Assembly: GCA_947586255.1 (NCBI GenBank)
Contig: CANPXP010000017.1
Coordinates: 1 to 54,382, forward strand
Direction of reading: 5' to 3'
DNA length: 54,382 nt
DNA from: an uncultured Lachnospiraceae bacterium
GTDB lineage: Bacteria; Bacillota; Clostridia; Lachnospirales; Lachnospiraceae
How positions within the stretch are numbered: position 1 is the stretch's first letter; each line of letters begins with the position of its first letter. Below are positions 39,811 through 47,898 of this stretch, in pieces. The notes under the pieces were generated by a model. That model had not been told where the DNA came from, searched no databases, and saw only the letters and a program-made list of their open reading frames with translations. The translations under genes and the position numbers were made by a program.

Positions 39811-40129
39811 GCCTTAATCCTCCCTCAAAGATACTGTTCAGTTTCGCAGAATATCGATACCACTCGCTGATATACAGATTGAGCTGCGCTCTCCCCTTCT
39901 CCGTCACCTTGTAGTACCGCCTGTTCCTGCCCCCGCACTCCATGTCGTAGACTTCCAGGCAGCCGTCCTTCTGCAGACGCCTGAGCACCGGATAGAGCGT
40001 GGACTCGGAAATCTCAATGACCTGCCGCACCTCCTGCGTGATCTTATAGCCGTAGGTTCCCTCCGCTTCTCCGGACACCACGGCCAGCACGATCGCATCC
40101 AGAAGCGCCGCGCCTGTGTTAAAAACCAT
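39803..40129 (-). CDS. PadR-family transcriptional regulator
   Basis: A 108-residue winged-helix protein with the PadR signatures YGYKITQEV, SESTLYPVLRRLQKDGCLE and GRNRRYYKVTEKGRAQLNLY. It overlaps the DUF1700 start by eight bases and should autoregulate through the inverted repeat directly upstream. The upstream ATG-start region is clean. Confidence 0.93.
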   Translation of the reverse strand: MVFNTGAALLDAIVLAVVSGEAEGTYGYKITQEVRQVIEISESTLYPVLRRLQKDGCLEVYDMECGGRNRRYYKVTEKGRAQLNLYISEWYRYSAKLNSIFEGGLRHE

Positions 40130-40175
40130 ACGCCGCTCTCCTTCCCTGTCGCAACAAATGCTGTTATATTTTATA

Positions 40176-40228
40176 ATATTATATGGCGTATAATATTATC
40201 TCTGCCAATACTATACGCCATATAATAT
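40176..40228. promoter_or_regulatory. PadR operator: 17-bp inverted repeat
   Basis: ATATTATATGGCGTATA (40176-40192) and its exact inverse TATACGCCATATAATAT (40212-40228) are separated by 19 bp. One half covers the -10 and spacer of the promoter and the other lies just downstream of the predicted start, 47 bases before the padR start, so bound protein would block transcription. AT-rich ends with a GC core fit known PadR sites. Confidence 0.75.
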
Positions 40229-40238
40229 CCTCTGTCAA
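40210..40238 (-). promoter_or_regulatory. Promoter of the padR/DUF1700/DUF4097 operon
   Basis: TTGACA (40238-40233), 17-bp spacer, TATAGT (40215-40210) on the minus strand. Confidence 0.82.
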
Positions 40239-40282
40239 CCTGTATCTTCATATCTTCAAAATATCTTCATAACACGGCCGGC

Positions 40283-40325
40283 ACAAAAAAAACAGACATC
40301 ATATCGATGCGACATGACGTCTGTT
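40283..40325 (-). terminator. Strong terminator of the DUF6465-like gene
   Basis: A 16-bp stem with a three-base loop (arms 40291-40306 and 40310-40325; two G-T pairs) followed by eight T residues on the minus strand. Confidence 0.88.
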
Positions 40326-40390
40326 ATCCCTTGCTCTCTTATCGTCTTATAAGAATCTTACAATGATAAGAATCATACAATATGCAGCCT

Positions 40391-40699
40391 TTAATCATAG
40401 AAAAGATTGACCTTGCCCACCACGCCGTCGTTGATCACATAGTAGGCCGTGAACTCCTCCGGTTTCATGTAGATCTGTAGGTTTTTGATGGAACCCTTCC
40501 GGTATCCCTTGGAGTAATAGTGTCTCTTGACCCTATCGGTCACCGCCTCGACGTCCACCTCGTAGCCGCGATACTGCAGAACCACCTCGGGCGCGGCGTC
40601 CTCCGGAATCTCCGGCTCCTTCGCGGACGCGCCTGCCGTACCTGCCGTCTCCGCCTTCTGCTCCAGCTTCTCTCTCTTCTTTTCCTCGATAGCGTCCAT
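40391..40699 (-). CDS. Small DUF6465-like protein
   Basis: The start at 40699 (MDAIEEKKREKLEQK) has a GGAGG site eight bases upstream; the longer frame lacks one. The 102-residue product has a charged, Ala-rich N-terminus (about 1-35) and a compact C-terminal domain VVLQYRGYEVDVEAVTDRVKRHYYSKG...IYMKPEEFTAYYVINDGVVGKVNL, a pattern I associate with the DUF6465 family of Clostridia. Function unknown; soluble. It has its own promoter and terminator. Confidence 0.75.
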   Translation of the reverse strand: MDAIEEKKREKLEQKAETAGTAGASAKEPEIPEDAAPEVVLQYRGYEVDVEAVTDRVKRHYYSKGYRKGSIKNLQIYMKPEEFTAYYVINDGVVGKVNLFYD

Positions 40700-40749
40700 A
40701 CAAGTTCCTCCCCTTTGACCGGCCACCGCATCCTGTGTATCTATGTCCT

Positions 40750-40778
40750 ATTGTAGCATTGTTTCTATTTTTCCACAA
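40750..40778 (-). promoter_or_regulatory. Promoter of the DUF6465-like gene
   Basis: TTGTGG (40778-40773), 17-bp spacer, TACAAT (40755-40750) on the minus strand with TGC before the -10. Confidence 0.65.
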
Positions 40779-40785
40779 GGGAATC

Positions 40786-42003
40786 TCACAAATCCCCGAT
40801 ATTTCTTCTCACGACCTCCATACACATCCTGCCGTTGTGGTAGGGGCACTTCCAGGGCTCCACAATCGGTTCCCCCGCGGTCGGCACGCCGGCGGCGTCC
40901 ACCTCCTGGTACCACTCGGAGCCCTCTCGCGGATCTATGACGTGCGCTTTGATAAACTCCCACTCGGCCGCGGCCGCCTCCAGATATTCCCGGCGCTCCG
41001 GCGCAAGCTGATACCCGTTCAAAAATCCCACGACGGCTTCCGCCTGCACCCACCAGATGCGCCGCTCGTCCACCACGCCCCGCTCGCACTCGTTGGCGAG
41101 AGAACGTCCGTCAAAGGCGTCCCTATATACTTGACCAGTCAAGTCAAGTGTGATGGGCCGTATTTTTGCCGCCAGCCCTGCGATTTTTTGAACGACACTT
41201 TTGTCAGATTCCCGTGAAGCCCTGTTTTCCAGCGTCTGAAGCCCTCTCTCCAGCAGCCACGCCGCCTCGATATCATGGCCGTAGGAGTGCAGGTCGAGGA
41301 TAGAATGCATCTCACGGTCGAAGAACACCTCCTGCCTGTGCAGCGCGGGGTTGTAGACCTTGTCCGCGATGGTGTCCAGAAGCCAAAGCAGCCTTTCCCG
41401 CACCCGTTCGTCTCCGCTTACCCGGTACAGCTCCGTGTACGCCTCGAAGACATGCAGCAGCGTGTTCATCGTCCTGTCGGCCATGACGCCGTTCTCGGAG
41501 AGCTTGTCGTTCTCAATCTCGTGAAACTCCCTGTCAAAGGCCTCCCGGTAGCCGGTCTCGTCCGCGCACCGCTCCTCGATGACGCGAAAAAGCGCCAGCG
41601 CCGCCGCAAGCGCCTCCTCATCTCCCGACGCATCGTAGTAGGAGGACAGGGCATAGACGGCAAACGCCTGATTGTATGTGTGCTTCGTCGTATCCTCCGG
41701 CGTCCCGTCAAAGGCCAGCGACCAGTACACGCCGCCCTGCTCCCGGTCCATACAGTATCTGCGCATGAACGCATAGCCGTGCCGCGCCTCCGCGAGCAGG
41801 CTCTCGTCGCCGAGCAGCAGATAGGCGTTGGAAAAGAACCACAGAATACGGCTGTTGAGAATACAGCCCTTCACGGCTTCCCTGTCCAGCACAAGATCGT
41901 AGCCCAGCCAGCCGTAATAGCCGCCGTAACGATCGTCCCGCAGCCCTTTCCAAAAAGGGATGATGTCATTGACCAAATGAGTCTTAATCTCTTCCGTTAT
42001 CAT
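40786..42003 (-). CDS. AGE-family epimerase, probable cellobiose 2-epimerase
   Basis: A 405-residue (alpha/alpha)6-barrel protein of the N-acylglucosamine 2-epimerase family. Arg52 (NSRILWFFSNAY), His184 (NTLLHVFEAYTELY), His243 (LDLHSYGHDIEAAWL) and His389 (PYHNGRMCMEV) match the spacing of the active-site Arg and His residues in cellobiose 2-epimerases of gut Clostridia, and RIWWVQAEAVVGFLNGY supplies the aromatic wall. Those enzymes convert cellobiose to glucosyl-mannose for mannan/cellulose use. A GlcNAc 2-epimerase or a mannose isomerase is the alternative. Cytoplasmic. Confidence 0.85.
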   Translation of the reverse strand: MITEEIKTHLVNDIIPFWKGLRDDRYGGYYGWLGYDLVLDREAVKGCILNSRILWFFSNAYLLLGDESLLAEARHGYAFMRRYCMDREQGGVYWSLAFDGTPEDTTKHTYNQAFAVYALSSYYDASGDEEALAAALALFRVIEERCADETGYREAFDREFHEIENDKLSENGVMADRTMNTLLHVFEAYTELYRVSGDERVRERLLWLLDTIADKVYNPALHRQEVFFDREMHSILDLHSYGHDIEAAWLLERGLQTLENRASRESDKSVVQKIAGLAAKIRPITLDLTGQVYRDAFDGRSLANECERGVVDERRIWWVQAEAVVGFLNGYQLAPERREYLEAAAAEWEFIKAHVIDPREGSEWYQEVDAAGVPTAGEPIVEPWKCPYHNGRMCMEVVRRNIGDL

Positions 42004-42043
42004 TGCGCTCTCTCCTCTCCGTGCCGCACCACTCCGTACCGCG

Positions 42044-43876
42044 TCACATCTGCAGCTGCCTGAGCCGATAGAATTCGCCCCGCTTCTCCATCAGCTCCTC
42101 GTAACTGCCGATCTCCTCCAGCCCGCCGTGGCCGATCACTGCGATCAGATCCGCGTTCTTGATGGTGGACAGCCTGTGCGCCACGATCAGCGTCGTCCTG
42201 TCCTTCACCAGTCTCTCCGTGGCGACGCGGATCTTCTCCTCCGCCACGCTGTCCAACGCCGACGTCGCCTCGTCCAGAATGAGAATCTTCGGATTCCTCA
42301 CGAAAGCCCGCGCGATAGAGACGCGCTGCCTCTGCCCGCCGGAGAGGTTGCTGCCATGCTCCATGACATTCGTGTCGACGCCCTTCGGCATTTTATTGAC
42401 CATTTCAGTCAGATTTGCGGCCTCGATAATCTCCCACAATTTTTCATCGGAGATATCCTCCTTACCGTAGGTGATATTCTCTCTGAGCGTGCCGCTGAAC
42501 AGGATCGGCGTCTGCGGCACTACCGCGATGTGGCTGCGGTAACTGCCCAGATCCAGCTCCTCGATATCGCGTCCGTCGATGAGCACCCGTCCCTGTGTTG
42601 CGTGCAGGAAACCGATGACCATATTTAAGATCGTGGTCTTGCCCGCGCCGGACTCTCCCACGAAGGCGACGGTCTTCCCCGCCTCGATGGCCAGATTCAG
42701 ATGCTCGAACACGGCGCTGTCGCCGTCCTTATAGCGAAAGCCCACGTCCTCAAACCGGATTTCTCCCCGCAGAACGGGCAGTTTCGCCTTGTCCGTATTG
42801 TCCTCCACATCCAGACACAGCAGCACGTCGCCGATGGAATCCACGGATTCCAGGCCCTTGGAGATAATCGGCAGAAGCGTGATGATGCTGGACACCTGCG
42901 CCACGATCGTGCTGAAGTAAGTCTGGTACATAACGACCTCGCCCACGCTGATCTGTCCCCGGCTCGCCAGATATCCCGTGAAGCCCAGGCAAAGCACCTG
43001 GAAAATCTGGAACGCCGCCCAGCTGATCGAGGAAAAATAAGACTGCACCATGTCGAGCCGCAGTCCCGACGCGGCCACATGGCTGAGCCTGTGATTCATC
43101 TTGTCCGTCTCCATGTCCTCCAGCGCATGCGCTCTGGTCACGGGAATCATCTCGATCATCTCCATCACCTGCGCGGAAGTCTCCTCCATATCCTTGCGGA
43201 ACTCTCTGTTGTAGCTCTTGATTTTGCCCTTAAAGACTACCATAATGCAGACGGCCACCGGCACTGTCGCCAGGAAAAAGGCAAACACCGTCAGGCTGTT
43301 CGAGATCACCACGCCGAACGCCACGACGATATTCATGACAATGCTCAGGATCGAGATGAAAACCTGTCTGGAGAGCGTCTCCACCTGCTCCACATCGCGC
43401 ATGATCTTCGACTGCAGCCGGCCGGACTGCATCTCATTGTGATAGGTGATGGACAGCTGCTGCAGCTTCCGCACCAGAGCGCCCCTCAGATCCTTCTCCA
43501 CACTGCGGATCGCCTTGGAGTAGAAGAGCGTGTGAAAATAGTTGGACAGGACATTCTGCGCGATCATGACGGTCATGAAGATCACGTTCAGAACAATGTC
43601 CCTGAGCGCGTTTTCATCCGGGCTGGTGGCAATATTGATGATGTTGGCGGTCACAATCGGCAGGATCCACACCGGCGAATGCTTGATCGCGAAGCACACC
43701 ACCGACAGAAAGAGCGCCAGATAATGCCCCTTGTAGATGCCCACCAGCGTCCGCAGTGAATGATTCTGGTTGCGCTTGAAATTGCCCAGCAGCGCCTGTT
43801 CGACCTCGTCGAAATTCTCCGCTTTCCCGCTCAGCTGATAGTCATATTTTTTCTTTTTCTCTGTCCGCCGTGCCAT
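42044..43876 (-). CDS. ABC exporter, fused permease and ATPase
   Basis: The ATG at 43876 (MARRTEKKKKYDYQ) has a GAGGTG site; a GTG nine bases upstream is an alternative. The 610-residue half-transporter has a six-helix ABC-exporter membrane domain (about 40-330) and a nucleotide-binding domain with Walker A GESGAGKTT, signature LSGGQRQRVSIARAF, Walker B ILILDEATSALD and an H-loop AHRLST. It would act as a homodimer unless a partner lies elsewhere; the substrate is unknown. It lies 40 bases above the epimerase gene. Confidence 0.92.
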   Translation of the reverse strand: MARRTEKKKKYDYQLSGKAENFDEVEQALLGNFKRNQNHSLRTLVGIYKGHYLALFLSVVCFAIKHSPVWILPIVTANIINIATSPDENALRDIVLNVIFMTVMIAQNVLSNYFHTLFYSKAIRSVEKDLRGALVRKLQQLSITYHNEMQSGRLQSKIMRDVEQVETLSRQVFISILSIVMNIVVAFGVVISNSLTVFAFFLATVPVAVCIMVVFKGKIKSYNREFRKDMEETSAQVMEMIEMIPVTRAHALEDMETDKMNHRLSHVAASGLRLDMVQSYFSSISWAAFQIFQVLCLGFTGYLASRGQISVGEVVMYQTYFSTIVAQVSSIITLLPIISKGLESVDSIGDVLLCLDVEDNTDKAKLPVLRGEIRFEDVGFRYKDGDSAVFEHLNLAIEAGKTVAFVGESGAGKTTILNMVIGFLHATQGRVLIDGRDIEELDLGSYRSHIAVVPQTPILFSGTLRENITYGKEDISDEKLWEIIEAANLTEMVNKMPKGVDTNVMEHGSNLSGGQRQRVSIARAFVRNPKILILDEATSALDSVAEEKIRVATERLVKDRTTLIVAHRLSTIKNADLIAVIGHGGLEEIGSYEELMEKRGEFYRLRQLQM

Positions 43877-43977
43877 TTCGATCACCTCGTCACCCTATTC
43901 ACCCGACGCATCGTGCAGCACGCAGGCCGCACTCTCACCGAGTCTGCTCCCGTTCCGCAGCGTCCCCGCCTGCGTAC

Positions 43978-44012
43978 AAAACAGGCTGCGGCGCCGAATC
44001 GCCACAGCCTGT
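43978..44012 (-). terminator. Terminator of the liv operon
   Basis: CAGGCTG-T-GGCG / CGCC-G-CAGCCTG stem with a short loop, followed by TTTTG on the minus strand, 23 bases after the livF stop. Confidence 0.75.
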
Positions 44013-44034
44013 ACATTCACTTGCCTTTATACCG

Positions 44035-44745
44035 CTATTCTCCCAGATACGCCTTCTTGACCGCGTCGTTGTTCAGAAGCTCGTCGGCGTCTCCCGACAG
44101 CGATATATTTCCCGTCTCAAGCACATAAGCCCGGTCCGCGATGGACAGCGCCTTCTTCGCGTTCTGCTCCACTAACAGCACCGTCGTGCCGGACTGGCTG
44201 ACTCGTCTGATAATGTCAAAAATCTCGTTGACGAAGATCGGCGACAGTCCCATGGACGGCTCATCCATCAAGATGATGCTCGGATTGCTCATCAGCGCCC
44301 GCCCCATGGCCAGCATCTGCTGCTCGCCGCCGCTCAGGGTTCCGGCCATCTGCGTCGAGCGCTCCTCCAGCCGCGGGAACCGCTCATAGACCATCTGCAG
44401 CGTCTCCCGGATCTCGTTCTTGTCCTTCCTCGTATATGCGCCCATCATCAGATTGTCGTACACCGAGAGCTGTGCGAACACGCGCCGCCCCTCCGGCACA
44501 TGCGCCATCCCCATCGGCACGATCTTGTAGCCGGGCGTCTTCGTGATGTCTTTTCCCTCAAAAAATATCGTGCCGCTCGTCGGCTTGAGCAGGCCCGTAA
44601 TCGTGTGGAGCGTCGTGGTCTTGCCCGCGCCGTTGGCGCCGATGAGCGCAATGACCTCGCCCTTGTCGACCTCGAAGCTGATGCCCTTGATCGCCTCTAT
44701 CACACCGTAATGAACATGGAGGTCTTTTACTTCCAGCATCTTCAT
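44035..44745 (-). CDS. livF: Branched-chain amino acid ABC transporter ATP-binding protein LivF
   Basis: A 236-residue ATPase with Walker A GANGAGKTT, signature LSGGEQQMLAMGRALM and Walker B IILMDEPSMGLSP. The short NBD and the MGLSP after Walker B are LivF features. One of two ATPases of the HAAT importer. AGGAGG site ten bases before the start; 16 bases below livG. Confidence 0.95.
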   Translation of the reverse strand: MKMLEVKDLHVHYGVIEAIKGISFEVDKGEVIALIGANGAGKTTTLHTITGLLKPTSGTIFFEGKDITKTPGYKIVPMGMAHVPEGRRVFAQLSVYDNLMMGAYTRKDKNEIRETLQMVYERFPRLEERSTQMAGTLSGGEQQMLAMGRALMSNPSIILMDEPSMGLSPIFVNEIFDIIRRVSQSGTTVLLVEQNAKKALSIADRAYVLETGNISLSGDADELLNNDAVKKAYLGE

Positions 44746-44761
44746 AGTTCCGTTCCTCCTA

Positions 44762-45520
44762 TCACTCGCCGAGATATGCCGTGATGACTTCCGGATTGTT
44801 GAGCACTTCCTGCGTATCGCCCTGCGCGAGCACCTCCCCGAAGTTGAGCACCGTCAGCTTCTCGCAGATGCCGGACACCAGCTTCATATCGTGCTCGATC
44901 AGAAGAATCGTCATGTCGAAATGATCTCTCACGAAGCGGATCGTATCCATCAGTTCCTTCGTCTCGTTGGGATTCATCCCCGCCGCGGGCTCATCCAGCA
45001 GAAGCAGCTTAGGCGCCGTCGCCATCGCCCGCGCGATCTCCAGCTTTCTCTGCTGCCCGTAAGGCAGATTTTTCGCCTTGTATCCGGCATACTCCTCCAG
45101 GCCAAACACCTGCAGAAGTTCCATTGCCCGCTCGTTCATCGCCCGCTCTGTCTTAAAATAGCGGGGCAGGCGGAAGATGCCCTCGAAGGTAGAGTACGGA
45201 TAGTGGTTGTGCAGCCCCGCCTTGACGTTGTCCAGCACGGGCAGATCACCGAAGAGACGGATATTCTGGAAAGTTCTGGCGATGCCCGCCCTGCAGATCT
45301 CGATGGTCTTTTTGCCTGTCAGGTTCACCCCGTCCAGGAGGATCGCGCCCTCGTCCGGCCGATACACGCCCGTGAGCAGGTTGAAGATCGTGGTCTTACC
45401 CGCGCCGTTGGGGCCGATCAGCCCGTAGAGCTGTCCCTTTTCCACAGAGATATCGAATGCGTTGACCGCCCGCAGGCCGCCGAAGGAGATTCCTAAGTTT
45501 TTTGTCTCTAACAGTGCCAT
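44762..45520 (-). CDS. livG: Branched-chain amino acid ABC transporter ATP-binding protein LivG
   Basis: A 252-residue ATPase with Walker A GPNGAGKTT, the LivG-typical insert FQNIRLFGDLPVLDNVKAGLHNHY, signature LPYGQQRKLEIARAMA and Walker B LLLLDEPAAGMNP. It starts three bases after the livM stop and partners LivF in driving the importer. Confidence 0.95.
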   Translation of the reverse strand: MALLETKNLGISFGGLRAVNAFDISVEKGQLYGLIGPNGAGKTTIFNLLTGVYRPDEGAILLDGVNLTGKKTIEICRAGIARTFQNIRLFGDLPVLDNVKAGLHNHYPYSTFEGIFRLPRYFKTERAMNERAMELLQVFGLEEYAGYKAKNLPYGQQRKLEIARAMATAPKLLLLDEPAAGMNPNETKELMDTIRFVRDHFDMTILLIEHDMKLVSGICEKLTVLNFGEVLAQGDTQEVLNNPEVITAYLGE

Positions 45521-45523
45521 CTC

Positions 45524-46600
45524 TTACGCCTCCTCCTTTTCGGTTTCCCTGCCCGCAGTCAGACGCTGCTGCAGACGCTTTCTGAAGAAGATCGCGTTCG
45601 GGCTCCAGTTGAAGATCATCATGGCGATCAGCACCACCGAATAAATCAGCATACGGTAATCGCTCAAGCCTCTGAGCATCTCCGGCAGAAGCGTCAGGAG
45701 CACGGCCGCTATGATCGATCCCCTGATATTGCCGATGCCGCCCAGCACCACGAATACCAGGATCAGAATGGACATGTTGTAGCCGAAGTTCTTCGGCAGC
45801 GCGTTCAGCGTGGAGAGGTTGTGCGCGTACAGCACGCCGGCCACACCGGCCAGTGCCGCCGAGAGGGTAAATGCGATCAGCTTGTACTTCGTCACGTTGA
45901 TGCCGATGGACTCCGCCGCGATGCGGTTGTCGCGGATCGCCATGACCGCACGGCCCGTCCGGGAATGGATAAAGTTGAGTACGATGAACAGTGTGACAAG
46001 CAGCAGCACGATACCCACCGTAAAATTCGAGTCGTTGGGCGTACCCGTGACACCCTGCGCCCCCTTGATCAGCACCAGACCGTCCTCCTCTATGTTGAGG
46101 GAGAGCGCGTCCTTCATCGTAAAGTGAACGCCCCTGCTGTCCACGCCGAGGTAGAGGGCGTTGATGATATTCTTGATGATCTCGCCGAAGGCCAGCGTCA
46201 CAATCGCCAGATAGTCGCCCTTCAAGCGCAGCACCGGAATTCCCACCAGAAAGCCGATCAGCGCCGCCGAGGCCGCCCCGATCAGAATCGCAATCAAAAA
46301 GCGCGGTGCGCTCGGCATAGTCTGCTTAAAGGCCAGTGAGAACACGGCGCTGGTAAAAGCGCCCACACACATAAAGCCCGCGTGGCCGATACTCAGCTCG
46401 CCCAGAATACCCACCGTCAGGTTCAGGGCGATCGCCACAATCGCGTAAGTACAGAAAGGAACCAGAAGTCCCTGGATCAGACTGGACACATGGCCTGTCG
46501 ACACGAGAAGCTGCACAATGATATAGGCGAGGATCACCATGCCGTAGGTGATCAGGTCGCTCTTTGTCGTTTTGCTCAATCCGCCTGTTTTCGTCTTCAT
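45524..46600 (-). CDS. livM: Branched-chain amino acid ABC transporter permease LivM
   Basis: A 358-residue permease with about ten membrane helices and the LivM motifs LSIGHAGFMCVGAF, RLKGDYLAIVTLAFGEIIKNI and SRTGRAVMAIRDNRIAAESIGIN (the coupling loop that contacts the ATPase). The C-terminus is basic and cytoplasmic. Confidence 0.95.
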   Translation of the reverse strand: MKTKTGGLSKTTKSDLITYGMVILAYIIVQLLVSTGHVSSLIQGLLVPFCTYAIVAIALNLTVGILGELSIGHAGFMCVGAFTSAVFSLAFKQTMPSAPRFLIAILIGAASAALIGFLVGIPVLRLKGDYLAIVTLAFGEIIKNIINALYLGVDSRGVHFTMKDALSLNIEEDGLVLIKGAQGVTGTPNDSNFTVGIVLLLVTLFIVLNFIHSRTGRAVMAIRDNRIAAESIGINVTKYKLIAFTLSAALAGVAGVLYAHNLSTLNALPKNFGYNMSILILVFVVLGGIGNIRGSIIAAVLLTLLPEMLRGLSDYRMLIYSVVLIAMMIFNWSPNAIFFRKRLQQRLTAGRETEKEEA

Positions 46601-46616
46601 CTCTCCGCTCCTCCCG

Positions 46617-47498
46617 TCAGACTTTTTCCTGAATCTGCCTGCCGAGAAGTCCGGTCGGCTTCACCAGGAGCACGATAATCAGAATGCTGAACACGATGGC
46701 GTCGGAGAGCTGAGAAGAGATATAAGCCTTGCTCAGGTTCTCGATGACTCCCAGCAGGATTCCGCCGATGAAGGCGCCCGGAATCGAGCCGATTCCGCCG
46801 AATACCGCCGCCACGAACGCCTTGATGCCCGGCATGGAGCCGGTATAGGGCGTCAGAGACGGATACGCGGAGCACAGCAGCACGCCCGCAACCGCCGCCA
46901 GCGCGGAGCCGATCGCAAAGGTCACGGCGATCGTGCCGTTGACGTTGATGCCCATGAGCTGCGCCGCGCCCTTGTCCTCGGAAACCGCCGTCATGGCGCG
47001 CCCGATCTTGGTCTTTTTCACGAAAAGTGTCAGCCCGACCATAATGATAATGCTGACGATGACGGTCACGATCGTCACGCTCTTGATGACCAGCTGTCCG
47101 TCGAACAGTTCCAGATTCGGCAGCGTCACCACATTGGTGAAGGCCTTCGTGTCCGAGCCGAACACGAGAAGGGCGATGTTCTGCAGCAGATAACTGACGC
47201 CGATCGCCGTGATGAGCACGGCCAGAGGCGAGGCGCCCCGCAGGGGCCTGTACGCCACCCGCTCAATCGTCACGCCGAGTACGGTGCACACCGCCATGGA
47301 AACGACGATTGCCGCCAGGGGATTCATTCCCAGACTGCTGACTCCCACGAACACGGCGTAACCGCCGACCATGATGACGTCGCCGTGGGCGAAGTTCAGC
47401 ATCTTGGCGATGCCGTACACCATCGTGTAGCCGAGCGCGATGAGCGCGTACACGCTTCCGAGACTGATTCCGTTAATCAAATGGGCTGCAAAACTCAT
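46617..47498 (-). CDS. livH: Branched-chain amino acid ABC transporter permease LivH
   Basis: A 293-residue permease with about eight membrane helices. NGISLGSVYALIALGYTMVYGIAKMLNFAHGDVIMVG is the LivH N-terminus and TKIGRAMTAVSEDKGAAQLMGIN the coupling loop. Forms the translocation pore with LivM. It lies 400 bases below livK, an unusually long gap for this operon type. Confidence 0.95.
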   Translation of the reverse strand: MSFAAHLINGISLGSVYALIALGYTMVYGIAKMLNFAHGDVIMVGGYAVFVGVSSLGMNPLAAIVVSMAVCTVLGVTIERVAYRPLRGASPLAVLITAIGVSYLLQNIALLVFGSDTKAFTNVVTLPNLELFDGQLVIKSVTIVTVIVSIIIMVGLTLFVKKTKIGRAMTAVSEDKGAAQLMGINVNGTIAVTFAIGSALAAVAGVLLCSAYPSLTPYTGSMPGIKAFVAAVFGGIGSIPGAFIGGILLGVIENLSKAYISSQLSDAIVFSILIIVLLVKPTGLLGRQIQEKV

Positions 47499-47898
47499 GA
47501 GCTGTCACCTCTTGCTTTATGAATACTATGTTTCTTGCCTCAATGTTGCCTCAATGCATCGGCACATTCCCATGCAGGCAGGCCTCTGTCCAAATGGGAG
47601 TATGTCGGTATATGTCAGTATGTGTCTATATAGCGGGGCGGACTGCGCAAAGGCGCCACTGTCGGCTCCGTCACATGGATTTTCTATATGTTCCGGCCAG
47701 GTCATTGTCCCCGGACGCAACCGCCCTCTATTCGCCATCCGGGCTCATTTCGGGCTTTTCGGGACATCCATGTCCCGAAATTGCTGTCTGCACACGGAAC
47801 ATCAAGAAAATCTCATGCTCCTGCGCAATGACAGTGTCCCTCTTTGCGCAGTCCGCCCCAAAACATGGAAGGCTCACTTGTGAGCCTTCCATCTTCAC
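47499..47898. other. Non-coding gap between livK and livH with inverted repeats
   Basis: No convincing gene on either strand. It holds a near-perfect 24-bp palindrome (47757-47780, arms TTTCGGGACAT / ATGTCCCGAAA), an inverted repeat TGCGCAA...TTGCGCA (47822-47850), the livK terminator hairpin, and an imperfect 10-bp direct repeat around 47597-47626 (GTATGTCGGT, ATATGTCAGT, ATGTGTCTAT). This may be a structured spacer RNA that lets livK be made in excess of the permease genes. Confidence 0.6.
47860..47892 (-). terminator. Hairpin terminator after livK
   Basis: A perfect 12-bp stem ATGGAAGGCTCA / TGAGCCTTCCAT with a four-base loop, followed by TGTTTTGG on the minus strand, six bases after the livK stop. 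The imperfect T-run suggests partial termination with readthrough into livHMGF. Confidence 0.75.

Noticed and set aside
47590-47640. Short repeats near 47.6 kb considered as a CRISPR or VNTR
   Set aside because: Only about three imperfect 10-bp units without spacers; not a CRISPR array.
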